Source: Microcaldota archaeon
Lineage (GTDB): Archaea > Micrarchaeota > Micrarchaeia > Micrarchaeales > Micrarchaeaceae
Direction: 5' to 3'
DNA: 45,237 nt
NCBI GenBank assembly: GCA_021801385.1
Contig: JAJYYC010000002.1
Location: forward strand, 1-45,237
Shown here piece by piece: positions 19,936 to 29,133 of the stretch; position 1 is the stretch's first letter, and the number at the start of each line of letters is the position of its first letter. Below the pieces are notes generated by a model. That model was not told the origin of the DNA, did not search any database, and saw only the letters and a list, made by a program, of their open reading frames with translations. The position numbers were made by a program, and so were the translations under genes.

Positions 19936-20441
19936 TGGATAGAATTAGCAAGATTGTTGGATTGCTTCATAGGATATACAACCTAAAGTACATCGCATTC
20001 AACCTTCTTGTTTTCATCGTATACTATACGACCATCACCTACCTACTCAAGATACAGGAACAGGGCATAGCGTTCACAGCGGTTCCTGTCGCATACATAT
20101 ACGCGCTATCGTTCGTATCATCCATTCTTATGACATTAGCAGTCTACTCTGTTTTTAGCAGCAGGAACAACAACGCCAAGTACAACGCAACCACAGGCAG
20201 CGCGGTCACCGCAGTCGCAGGCGGGCTTGTCGCAGGATGCGGCTGCCAAGGCACCATAATGTACGGTGCGTTTGCCGTGGTGCTTGGAAGCGGATACGCA
20301 ACGCTCCTAAACAACACGATAGCAGACCACGTGAATCTGGTCTTTTCCGCGCTTATAGCGATAAACATTGTGATATTGTCTTATTATCTCGTGAGGCTGT
20401 CGAGCCCTAGGTGCTCAACAAATAAGAGGTCGAGGAATTGA
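19935..20441 (+). CDS. Small polytopic membrane protein with GCGCQG motif
   Basis: Several TM segments; AVAGGLVAGCGCQGTIMYGAFAVVLGSGYATLL; start overlaps the DUF929-like stop. Confidence 0.65.
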   Translation: MDRISKIVGLLHRIYNLKYIAFNLLVFIVYYTTITYLLKIQEQGIAFTAVPVAYIYALSFVSSILMTLAVYSVFSSRNNNAKYNATTGSAVTAVAGGLVAGCGCQGTIMYGAFAVVLGSGYATLLNNTIADHVNLVFSALIAINIVILSYYLVRLSSPRCSTNKRSRN

Positions 20442-21406
20442 AACGTGTTGTACCGGTAGAGATCGGCCAGGAGCCCTATTCTTTTGAAGATGCGCTTATT
20501 AAGAGCATACTGAACGGTGATGCCGATACACGAGTCTGCGAGGAGGCGATACTGACAGGCGCGGTGCTCGAAAGCCTTACGCCTGCGATAAGGGCGCTCA
20601 GCACAGAAAATGGGAGGCAGATAGGCAGATCCCTGTTTAAGCACACGCATGCATCGAATATGTCTAGAACTGATGATCTTCGTGCGCTCTATACGTTCTT
20701 AAAATCGGTCGGATATGCCAATTCGACAATAACCGATTCAGTCACAGCGGTTTCTGTTAAAATATACAGGTCATGCAATGCAGACATGGGAGGCCGTATA
20801 CACCATTTTGAAGCTGGCCTCATATCTGGATTTGTTGGCTCATCATTTGGCATTCCGATCAATGCGGTCGAGGTTGAATGTGCCAACAATGGCGGAAAGT
20901 GCTGCATCTTTGAGATAGGGATGAGCAACAGGCCAAAAGGCAAGGCCGATGCTAACCTTTATGATTACATAAACATGATCGGAAATGTAGAATTGGGAGA
21001 ATGCACCTTCTTGCAGAGGTACCAGATACTATCTGAGATGCCGCTGCTCGGCGTTGCGGATAAGAGCACCATGAAGGCGATACTCTCATACATAGGCGCA
21101 TGCACCGCGATTGCGCGTTTCAGGCGCGTGAATGCCAAAAGCACCGCATCGAAATTGGCTGAGGTTGCGCGCACAGCGACCGCGCTAGGATTTGGCTCTG
21201 TCAGTTACAGGTCAAACCCCAGAACTGTGACTTCGACTCTCTCAGACGCAGCGGCAAGGATCGACTTCGCGAACCTCTCAGGCAACTTCATAGACGGAAT
21301 GGCATCGAAAACCGCAAAATGCAGATGGGCGCAGAGCATGGTCATTAGGGGAGGTATTTATAAGGTAAGCATCAAAGATAGTGGGACTAACAGGCGGAAG
21401 AAGTGA
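20438..21406 (+). CDS. V4R (4-vinyl reductase)-domain protein
   Basis: GGRIHHFEAGLISGFVGSSFGIPINAVEVECANNGGKCCIFEIGM is V4R-like. Confidence 0.65.
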   Translation: MKRVVPVEIGQEPYSFEDALIKSILNGDADTRVCEEAILTGAVLESLTPAIRALSTENGRQIGRSLFKHTHASNMSRTDDLRALYTFLKSVGYANSTITDSVTAVSVKIYRSCNADMGGRIHHFEAGLISGFVGSSFGIPINAVEVECANNGGKCCIFEIGMSNRPKGKADANLYDYINMIGNVELGECTFLQRYQILSEMPLLGVADKSTMKAILSYIGACTAIARFRRVNAKSTASKLAEVARTATALGFGSVSYRSNPRTVTSTLSDAAARIDFANLSGNFIDGMASKTAKCRWAQSMVIRGGIYKVSIKDSGTNRRKK

Positions 21407-21410
21407 AGCA

Positions 21411-22877
21411 ATGGCTCTGGAGTTTATAGATAATATATCAAAATACGTGCCGGCAATAAAACCACCGAGCAGGGCGCTCTCGCTAAGAGAGAAGATGTAC
21501 TGGACAGCAGGAGTCATAGCGATATTCTTCCTGCTTTATAACACCTATGCGCTCGGCGTAAACCAACAGGCGGTGAGCCAGCCTTTCCTGCAGTTGATAA
21601 GCATAGTGTTCGCGGCGAAGATAGGCAGCGTAATAACAGTGGGTATAAGCCCGATAATACTCTCAAGCATAGTGCTGCAGCTGCTCTCCGGATCTGGGCT
21701 GCTTGATATAGACATGAACGACCCCGCGCAGAAGGCACGATACCAGACGGTGCAGAAGCTCGCGAGCATGTCAATAGCGGTCATTGAAGCGGTAGTGTAT
21801 GTCGCGACAGGGTATGTTCCGATATCGAGCCCTGCGCTGTTCGGGATAGTGGTCCTGCAGTTAGCGATAGGCGCAATAATAATGATCTATCTTGACGAGA
21901 CAATGAGCAAGTATGGTATAACCTCAGGAATAAACCTGTTCATAGCAAGCGGCGTATCATATTCGATAGTCGCAGGCACTGTGGCGATACTCATACCTGA
22001 GGCAGTGGCTGCGATACAGGCGGGCGGTGCGGCTGCGATATCGAACGCGATAATAGCGTTCGGTCCGCTCTTCTTCGCAATACTCGTGTTCCTTGCAAGC
22101 ATATACGCATATGAGATGAAGGTGGAGCTGCCGCTTGCGTTCGAGCAATTCAGAGGCATAGGCGGCAGATTGCCCATACCATTCCTTTATGTGAGTGTAC
22201 TGCCAGTAGTGCTCGCATCTTCGCTTGAGCTGAGCTTCACGGTGTGGTTCAGGTTCCTGGCAGGTGTGCACGGTAGTCTGCAGAACCTTGCGCGTTTCAT
22301 AGCATACTACCAACCGGTAGCAGCAGGAACAGGCACGTCATTGCAGCTGAGCGGAGGGCTCGCATACCTGATATCTCCGACATTCCCGTATCCGTATTCG
22401 GCGGCATACGGCGGAATAGGAGGTTACGGGCCATATTTCACTTATCTTATGACACACACCACACAGCTATTCATACCATGGGGAGGAGTGATGCTCGTAC
22501 CGGAATGGATCCATATGATAATCTACACCGTTGTGCTCGTAATATTATGTGTTATATTTGGACGCTTCTGGATAGAACTAACAGGTCAGAACCCCAAGAA
22601 CATGGCAGAACAGATAGGGTCAGGAGGCTGGCAGATACCAGGGTTCAGGCGCGATCCACGCATAGTTGAGAATGTTCTGAACAAGTACATACCCACACTG
22701 ACAGTACTTGGCAGCATATTCGTCGGCCTGCTTGCGGCCTTAGCGACACTTACCGGAGCCATAGGTACGGGAATGGGTGTGCTGCTTACCGTAGGAATAA
22801 TATACATGCTATACCAGCAATTGGAGCAGGAGCGCATATATGAGACATACCCGATACTGCAGAAGATAACGCAGTGA
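21411..22877 (+). CDS. secY: Preprotein translocase subunit SecY
   Basis: ALEFIDNISKYVPAIKPPSRALSLREKMYWT, SPIILSSIVLQLLSGSGLLDID, GGRLPIPFLYVSVLPVVLASSL; start at ATG 21411 preferred over 21381. Confidence 0.96.
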   Translation: MALEFIDNISKYVPAIKPPSRALSLREKMYWTAGVIAIFFLLYNTYALGVNQQAVSQPFLQLISIVFAAKIGSVITVGISPIILSSIVLQLLSGSGLLDIDMNDPAQKARYQTVQKLASMSIAVIEAVVYVATGYVPISSPALFGIVVLQLAIGAIIMIYLDETMSKYGITSGINLFIASGVSYSIVAGTVAILIPEAVAAIQAGGAAAISNAIIAFGPLFFAILVFLASIYAYEMKVELPLAFEQFRGIGGRLPIPFLYVSVLPVVLASSLELSFTVWFRFLAGVHGSLQNLARFIAYYQPVAAGTGTSLQLSGGLAYLISPTFPYPYSAAYGGIGGYGPYFTYLMTHTTQLFIPWGGVMLVPEWIHMIIYTVVLVILCVIFGRFWIELTGQNPKNMAEQIGSGGWQIPGFRRDPRIVENVLNKYIPTLTVLGSIFVGLLAALATLTGAIGTGMGVLLTVGIIYMLYQQLEQERIYETYPILQKITQ

Positions 22878-22911
22878 GAATCGTTGCTTTTTCAGTGTTC
22901 GTTTTTGGTAT

Positions 22912-23406
22912 TCAGTATCGCAATCGCTTATTGGAATTAGTTAGTATCGCTAGAAGCTCCGGATCTTTGTCAAGATAGTGAACGATTATCGCATTAGAGT
23001 GGGCATGCCGAAGTTCATCGATTGCACCGACAGAATGTTCCCATCTAGGAGTCATGAATATGTCGGTGACTCTGCTTTCGGAGATCACACCCCTCCAGAA
23101 GTAGCGCCAGTCGGATTCATCTTTGCTTATCCTGTCTGCATTATCGCCGTCGAATATGTCAGTAGAGGAGAATATCGGAAAACGCACACGGACCCTAAGC
23201 AGTTTTGTGTATTCCTCGAGCAAAGCGAGGTTATTTTGCATCCTGTGCGGCCCGTCAGATGATATTATACCAGATACATAACCTAAGGCTCTGTGCCTGT
23301 TAGCTGCGGCCCTCAACGCTGGCGTAACCCTCTCTTTAAGCTCCTCTAACGTTTTAACGCGTCTTGCGTGCTCCTTCAGGCCATTAAGATGTGCGGTCTT
23401 GTCCAT
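22912..23406 (-). CDS. Hypothetical protein (possible nucleotide/nucleoside-processing Rossmann-like protein)
   Basis: 164-aa ORF; ALGYVSGIISSDGPHRMQNNLALLEEYTKLLRVRVRFPIFSSTDIF. Confidence 0.6.
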   Translation of the reverse strand: MDKTAHLNGLKEHARRVKTLEELKERVTPALRAAANRHRALGYVSGIISSDGPHRMQNNLALLEEYTKLLRVRVRFPIFSSTDIFDGDNADRISKDESDWRYFWRGVISESRVTDIFMTPRWEHSVGAIDELRHAHSNAIIVHYLDKDPELLAILTNSNKRLRY

Positions 23407-23452
23407 TCGAACGCCATGCTAAGCAAAACATTATAATTAGCAGATTAAGCGG

Positions 23453-23527
23453 CTAGAGCTCGCCTACCCTTCTCTTCTGCGCTCTCTTAAGCCTCTTTCT
23501 TCTCTTCTTAAGCCACTTCCAGCGCAT
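23453..23527 (-). CDS. rpl41e: Ribosomal protein eL41-like (24 aa; may start at TTG 23566)
   Basis: [24 protein letters not shown] matches the Arg/Lys-rich eL41 pattern MRxKWxKKRxxRLKR; absent from supplied ORF track. Confidence 0.75.
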   Translation of the reverse strand: MRWKWLKKRRKRLKRAQKRRVGEL

Positions 23528-23746
23528 TCTTCCTTTCTTTTTCCACTTTCTTGGAATACTTCCCAAACTAAGCACCAATGATTACAAGATAGTTTATGCC
23601 TAACAGCTTAAATAGATTATGTTGTTTCCATTGCTTTCATAGACCTTAGATATCTGCTTGATATTTTTGATATACATTCACTTACGGCATTAGGCGAACC
23701 ATCCTGGCGCATATTAAAGGGTTAAAAGCTAAGTTGTGGTGGTTGA

Positions 23747-24424
23747 ATGGGTGAGTTAGGGGCAGTCATATTAGCAGCAGGATCTAGCTCTCGTATGAAG
23801 GGTATAAACAAGATATTTATGCCTGTAGAGGGCAGGCCGCTAATATGTTGGACAGTTGACGCATTCGAAAATTCTCCGCACATAGATAAGATATCGCTCG
23901 TTTTCTCTAGCGAAATGATAGAGAATGGCAGGGCTCTTGTTGAGAATGAAAAGTGGAATAAGGTGTGTGCGGTCGTGAAGGGCTATGGTCGCAGGCAAGA
24001 TTCAGCAAGAGAGGGACTTATTGGACTGGGCGAATGCGATATTGCGATGATACATGATGGCGCAAGAGCGTGTGTGACAGGCGACATAATAGAGCGGGCT
24101 GTGGATTCAGCAAGGAAACATGGCGCCGCGGCCGCGGCAGTAAGGGTAACCGATACCATAAAGGAGGTTGAGGAAGGGATAATAACCAGAACGCATGACA
24201 GGAGCAAACTCTGGGCTATGCAGACGCCGCAGGCGTTCGATTATAGATTGATATCAGATGCGCATGCCAAGATTAATGAAGACGTCACGGATGATGCAAC
24301 CATGGTGGAGATGCTTGGCCATAAAGTTGCGGTATTTGAGGGGTCTTATTCGAACATAAAGGTCACTACGCCTGAGGACATAGAACGGATATCAATCATA
24401 ATAAGATCACGCAACAAGAATTAG
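23747..24424 (+). CDS. ispD: 2-C-methyl-D-erythritol 4-phosphate cytidylyltransferase
   Basis: VILAAGSSSRMKGINKIFMPVEGRPLICWTVDAF, GYGRRQDSAREGL, MIHDGARACVT, MQTPQAFDYRLI, DDATMVEMLGHKVAVFEGSYSNIKVTTPEDI. Confidence 0.9.
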   Translation: MGELGAVILAAGSSSRMKGINKIFMPVEGRPLICWTVDAFENSPHIDKISLVFSSEMIENGRALVENEKWNKVCAVVKGYGRRQDSAREGLIGLGECDIAMIHDGARACVTGDIIERAVDSARKHGAAAAAVRVTDTIKEVEEGIITRTHDRSKLWAMQTPQAFDYRLISDAHAKINEDVTDDATMVEMLGHKVAVFEGSYSNIKVTTPEDIERISIIIRSRNKN

Positions 24425-24427
24425 ATT

Positions 24428-25399
24428 TCAGAGAAGGCCTAGCTCTTTTGCGGTTGATTCTATTCGTTTTATTAGCAGAGATCGGCCACGTTCTGTGCGC
24501 AGGTCATATCTGTTTTTACTGAATTCAAACCCAGCTGCGCATGGGTGCCCTCCTCCGCCCATTGATCTTGCGATCCCGCTGATATCAATGCCTGTGCTGC
24601 GAATCGAACCTTTGCACAGGTCTGTATTGACATATATCGCTATCGGCCGCCCAGCTTTTCTGAATATCAGGCTTGCCGCATAGGTTGGTTGGATCGTGTC
24701 TGCGAATCCGACCGCGATATTTTTACCTACAAAGATAAGCCTTTCGAGCATCTCCATTGTCCGCTCCTTGCTCGCACGCTCGAATTCATCGGCATCGAAC
24801 AAAATGATAGGGTTTTCCATGTCGCCTTTCGATATAATATCGGAGAGCCATGCGAGCTTATCTGATTTGTCCTTCTCAGGTAAGGTATTGTAGTACGTTA
24901 TTGCCATCGAATATCTCCTTATCATCGTTCGTTCCGCTTCACTCTTCGCCTTTATGTTATTATCAGAAAGATGGCACATGTGGAGCAGGCGCTTGATGCC
25001 CTCTCCTTTAAGTTTGAGGTATTTTGCGGTTAGCTCAGATGCACACAGCTTTTGTTCGCCGAATGTCGCATGGTCGCACATCTTTGCGACCTCCTTTGCA
25101 GCGGTCTCGCTCCAGGGATGGTGGTCTAGGTATATGACCTTGCCGCCTTTCGATTTGACCGACATGATTATCTTCTTGTATATTCCCGCTTTTGAATCGT
25201 TCACAGAGAGGTCTGTGATGAAGAGCGTCGTTTCCGGCGTTGCGAGCGATTCCACCCAACGGCCTGCACTCTCAAGTCTGTCTGTCGAATAATCGATATA
25301 CATTACTCTGTCTGCTGGCAGGCCATATTTCATCCTTATCAGTGTTGCAGCTGCTATGCCGTCAAGATCCTCGCTATGGCTTATAGACATCACATCCAT
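24428..25399 (-). CDS. DHH-family phosphoesterase (archaeal RecJ/NrnA-like)
   Basis: SHSEDLDGIAAATLIRMKYG, YLDHHPW, GGGGHPCAAGFEF. Confidence 0.9.
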   Translation of the reverse strand: MDVMSISHSEDLDGIAAATLIRMKYGLPADRVMYIDYSTDRLESAGRWVESLATPETTLFITDLSVNDSKAGIYKKIIMSVKSKGGKVIYLDHHPWSETAAKEVAKMCDHATFGEQKLCASELTAKYLKLKGEGIKRLLHMCHLSDNNIKAKSEAERTMIRRYSMAITYYNTLPEKDKSDKLAWLSDIISKGDMENPIILFDADEFERASKERTMEMLERLIFVGKNIAVGFADTIQPTYAASLIFRKAGRPIAIYVNTDLCKGSIRSTGIDISGIARSMGGGGHPCAAGFEFSKNRYDLRTERGRSLLIKRIESTAKELGLL

Positions 25400-25403
25400 C
25401 GCA

Positions 25404-26210
25404 TCACGCTTTTATTCTTGGATCGATACGAGGTAAAGAACTCGCTATGAATGTGTCCCCCTTGAACCATCCTAATATTTTGCGCGCCGCTGCCGCTGCA
25501 ATCTCGTAGCTTTTGTATCCTGCAAAAACTGTCGGGCCCTTGCCTGTCATCCCGTGCTCTTCCGAACCCGCACTGATATCGCCCAACAGTCTGCTTATGT
25601 CTGGGCATCGCTCTCCCGCTATCTCCGCAAAGCTCCTTCCGCTCCTGTCGAATTCCGCATACATCTCCCTGGTGGACATCTCCATCCTTGGATGCGCTAT
25701 GAGATAATGCAGTTCCGGCACATCCATGTCTGTTATCGTGTGCTTCTTTGAGCCCTCTACCTTAGCCCTGCCGCCATTAACCAGAAACGCGACGTCATTA
25801 CCGATCGATTGTGCAACCTCCTGGAGCTCGTCTTGAGTCATATTGAGACCGTATGCGATGTTTGCAAGATTCAGCACCATCGCCGCATCTGAGCTGCCGC
25901 CGCCCATCCCAGCCGCTGACGGTATCACCTTATGGCATATGATCTTTGCGTTTATGCGCTTTCCGGTATGGCTTGAAAGCTTTTCTAACGTAGATTCGAC
26001 TATGTTGCCGTCAATCTGGCTCCCATAGATTTGCGTGTCTTCGGACTTAACGAATGTCACATAGTCGAAGAGCGAAACAGACTGCATGATTGATGATACA
26101 TAGTGGTAACCGGTGGTGCTGTCAAGCTTTCCGATCGATAGCGTCACGTTCAGCTTTGCCGGAGCTAGCCCCAGCAGCGCACCGTCGCCAATCTCGAATA
26201 TCTGTTTCAT
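25404..26210 (-). CDS. ispE: 4-diphosphocytidyl-2-C-methyl-D-erythritol kinase (GHMP kinase)
   Basis: LAPAKLNVTLSIGKLDSTTGYHYVSSIMQSVSLFDYV, VIPSAAGMGGGSSDAAMVLNLAN, QSIGNDVAFLVNGGRAKVEG. Confidence 0.87.
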   Translation of the reverse strand: MKQIFEIGDGALLGLAPAKLNVTLSIGKLDSTTGYHYVSSIMQSVSLFDYVTFVKSEDTQIYGSQIDGNIVESTLEKLSSHTGKRINAKIICHKVIPSAAGMGGGSSDAAMVLNLANIAYGLNMTQDELQEVAQSIGNDVAFLVNGGRAKVEGSKKHTITDMDVPELHYLIAHPRMEMSTREMYAEFDRSGRSFAEIAGERCPDISRLLGDISAGSEEHGMTGKGPTVFAGYKSYEIAAAAARKILGWFKGDTFIASSLPRIDPRIKA

Positions 26211-26219
26211 TTTGTCACG

Positions 26220-27017
26220 TTAGTAATCGAATGATTTGAGAGCTGACCATACGCTCTCATTCTCGATATTTTCATATAACGATTTAATATATGGCAGGAG
26301 CGCTTTTGTCACGGCTTCTGAGCGTGGATTTGCAAGTATGTTGTGCTTGGCGTATTCATCCACAGATGCCTTTTCTACCAGGCCTAATTTCTCTGCCATT
26401 ATACCATACGGGGCAAAATAATTTATCAGCGCCTCCTCTGTGTCGAAGCTCATCGCATGCTGCCTGCTCATGACTATTCGTATGAGTTCATGGATAAATA
26501 TTGGGACCGCTTCCTTTGCGGCCTGCTTTGGATCTTCAGATGAAAAGAAACAACATATGATCAATGGATCGGTATAGTTGAACGAAGATCCCAGCGCATC
26601 TGTTGCGACAGAACCAGAATCGGAGAGCACGACAATCACCTTTTCAGGCAAAACCGATTCGAACAGCTGTTTTATCCATCGCTCTAAATCTGTGCCGACC
26701 GAACCTATTATGGAAGTCATTTCGTTGATCATCACGTCAAAGAACTTGTCGCTCTCAGCGAGCATTGGGATCTTTAGCATATACAGCAGCTCGCTCACAG
26801 AGGGATTCTTGACAGGATCTAACATCGCCTCTGCGGATGAGATCCGTGCTTGGTTTAGAAACATCCTTCTGTATATCTTTGCCTCAGTGTAAAAATCCTT
26901 GCCGATTAGCGCGGGCATGCGCTTCATGCCATCAGGTAGGAGGCCTGGCCGTTCAAACATGCTATGTATCAGCAGAAGCTTGCGTGCGTATTCCTTTGTG
27001 TTGAAAATAATCTCCAT
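26220..27017 (-). CDS. Hypothetical protein (possible degenerate metallopeptidase-like fold)
   Basis: 265-aa ORF; EAVPIFIHELIRIVMSRQHAMSFDTEEALINYFAPYG. Confidence 0.6.
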   Translation of the reverse strand: MEIIFNTKEYARKLLLIHSMFERPGLLPDGMKRMPALIGKDFYTEAKIYRRMFLNQARISSAEAMLDPVKNPSVSELLYMLKIPMLAESDKFFDVMINEMTSIIGSVGTDLERWIKQLFESVLPEKVIVVLSDSGSVATDALGSSFNYTDPLIICCFFSSEDPKQAAKEAVPIFIHELIRIVMSRQHAMSFDTEEALINYFAPYGIMAEKLGLVEKASVDEYAKHNILANPRSEAVTKALLPYIKSLYENIENESVWSALKSFDY

Positions 27018-27094
27018 ATTTTCACTAGATTGCTTGTCCTGCTCGTTAATATTAGTTTAGTAAGGATTATAGAATTGGCGTATAAAACAGATGC

Positions 27095-28153
27095 ATGGCA
27101 AATGAGTATGTAATGTGCGCAGATCCGCGTTTCGTTGGCAGAGCAACCGCAGAGGTCGCATCCGCATCTGGAGACAAAAGAATTCCGTGCAGATATATGA
27201 CGCATTCCGCATACATCATTGAAGCCACGCTACCGTCTGATGAGTTGCTGCCGCGTATAATGGATGCCAATCCTGTGTTTGTCTATTCGCTGTTTCCTGT
27301 CCTGTTGCATACATCGTTCAAAGGGACAGCAGAGCTTGCGGGCGAGATGGAGAAAACGATGATAAAGGGACGGAGCTTCAGGATAGAGGTTATAAGGGAG
27401 AGTTCTGCAGCGGAAGGGAGCGCGAAGACCCTTGAGGTTGAACTCGGAACTGCTATAGAGAGCATGGGTCATATAGCAGACCTCAAAAACCCGAAACAGA
27501 TTATGGTAGTGATAATCGTAGGCAGTAGGGTTACCGTATCAGGAGGCATAACAGAGTCACTGATAGACATAACAGCAGATTACTCAAGGTGGGGCCAACG
27601 ACACATTGACATACTTAATAGGGCCGAGATGAAGATTATAGAGGCGTTTGCGCTCATGAAAATAAATATACCGATAGGCATAAAGTCGATAGATATCGGA
27701 GCAGCACCTGGAGGCTGGACTAAGTTCCTTGTAGAGAAAGGTTCGAACGTTTTTGCCATAGATGCGGCAGATATGGACTACGCTATGCTCGGGGAAGAAT
27801 GCACGGTGGTAAAACATGGAGGGCAGCTGCAGAAAGGTCCAAGGATCATTCACCTGAAGATGGGATTTGACGATGCCATAAAGATGCTCTCCGAAGAGCG
27901 GTTCGGCTTCGCCGGCATCGACATGAATGTCTCTCCAATGGAGAGCGCGGAATCCGCCGCAAGGATATCTGGGCTCATGGAGCCGGGAGCGCCGTTGCTT
28001 ATGACACTAAAGCTCTGCAAACCATCCGACATTGACGGAATCGATAACGTAGTGAAACGCCTAAATGAGTCATATGAAGGTTTCATTTTCAGGAAGCTAC
28101 CCCATAACAGGCAGGAGATAACGATGGTGGCGCATAGGAAAGCAGGTATCTGA
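27095..28153 (+). CDS. FtsJ/RrmJ-like SAM-dependent RNA methyltransferase with N-terminal THUMP-like region (RlmM-like architecture)
   Basis: SIDIGAAPGGWTKFLVEKGSNVFAIDAADMDY; N-terminal FRIEVIRES region. Confidence 0.8.
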   Translation: MANEYVMCADPRFVGRATAEVASASGDKRIPCRYMTHSAYIIEATLPSDELLPRIMDANPVFVYSLFPVLLHTSFKGTAELAGEMEKTMIKGRSFRIEVIRESSAAEGSAKTLEVELGTAIESMGHIADLKNPKQIMVVIIVGSRVTVSGGITESLIDITADYSRWGQRHIDILNRAEMKIIEAFALMKINIPIGIKSIDIGAAPGGWTKFLVEKGSNVFAIDAADMDYAMLGEECTVVKHGGQLQKGPRIIHLKMGFDDAIKMLSEERFGFAGIDMNVSPMESAESAARISGLMEPGAPLLMTLKLCKPSDIDGIDNVVKRLNESYEGFIFRKLPHNRQEITMVAHRKAGI

Positions 28154-28155
28154 TT

Positions 28156-29133
28156 TCAATTTATCATTGTTGTGTTGCAGCCAGCTGGCTGGCCCAACTG
28201 GTCGCTCAGTACTAGCTTAAGGTACCCCAGATATGGGATATCAAGTATCACCTTCCCCTGCACTTGCGACAGGTTCGCAGGATAATTCCCATACTGCATA
28301 TCTAAACCTGGATTGTTATCCCCTTTTGTGAGCGTATAATATTTTCCTGATGCGTTTATTATTGCGTATACCCGGTGAACTATGAAGCTATCCCCTTCCT
28401 TATAAAACAGGTCTGATGGCACTGTTGAATAGACTATGGGCGTGTTGTTCTGATCTCCAGTGATCACTGTGTTTCCTATTATGATCGCTTTTGTAGCCGC
28501 ATACTCTATTTGCCCTGTCGATGTTTTGACAGGGGTCGTGCCACATATGAACCTGACCAGATTGCCTGACTGTGATGAATTTGAAACGATGCTTCCGCCA
28601 TAAGGTGAGTATTTGTACAGACCGATGGTGTCACCAGTATGGTACTCCTGTGAGATAGTTGCGCTAGATCCGTTCTGGGTGTATGCGACGCATGATAGGA
28701 ACTCATTCCCTATGTTAGAGAGCATCGCGTTGTAGCTTGATGCACTCACATTGACAATCGGTGCATTGATCGTTGTTGGTGAATTGAGGCCCCGTATTAA
28801 GATTATGTCCCCTCTATGGAACGTAGGGAGCATGCTGCAGCTGGGCACCACGTCGATTGGATAGTTCGTCCCAAGCGCGTATTTTATCACAACCCATGCT
28901 ATTAAAACCAGTGCCACCATCAAGACAAGCTCAATTATATCTCTCTTTATCATACCTCCTTTCGTGCTGTTCGTGACCTCTAATATTATTATGCCTATTA
29001 TGAGGAGGAATATCGCTATACCAGCCAGATAGGATATGAAAACTATACTTTGCATGGTTATGTATACCACGAACAGAACCACAAGCAGTATGTATAGAGG
29101 GAGCGTGTTTGTGTTATGCTTTTTGCGCGCCAT
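28156..29133 (-). CDS. Signal peptidase I (S26)
   Basis: DVVPSCSMLPTFHRGDIILIRG, TKAIIIGNTVITGDQNN, FIVHRVYAI, TLTKGDNNPGLD. Confidence 0.9.
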   Translation of the reverse strand: MARKKHNTNTLPLYILLVVLFVVYITMQSIVFISYLAGIAIFLLIIGIIILEVTNSTKGGMIKRDIIELVLMVALVLIAWVVIKYALGTNYPIDVVPSCSMLPTFHRGDIILIRGLNSPTTINAPIVNVSASSYNAMLSNIGNEFLSCVAYTQNGSSATISQEYHTGDTIGLYKYSPYGGSIVSNSSQSGNLVRFICGTTPVKTSTGQIEYAATKAIIIGNTVITGDQNNTPIVYSTVPSDLFYKEGDSFIVHRVYAIINASGKYYTLTKGDNNPGLDMQYGNYPANLSQVQGKVILDIPYLGYLKLVLSDQLGQPAGCNTTMIN

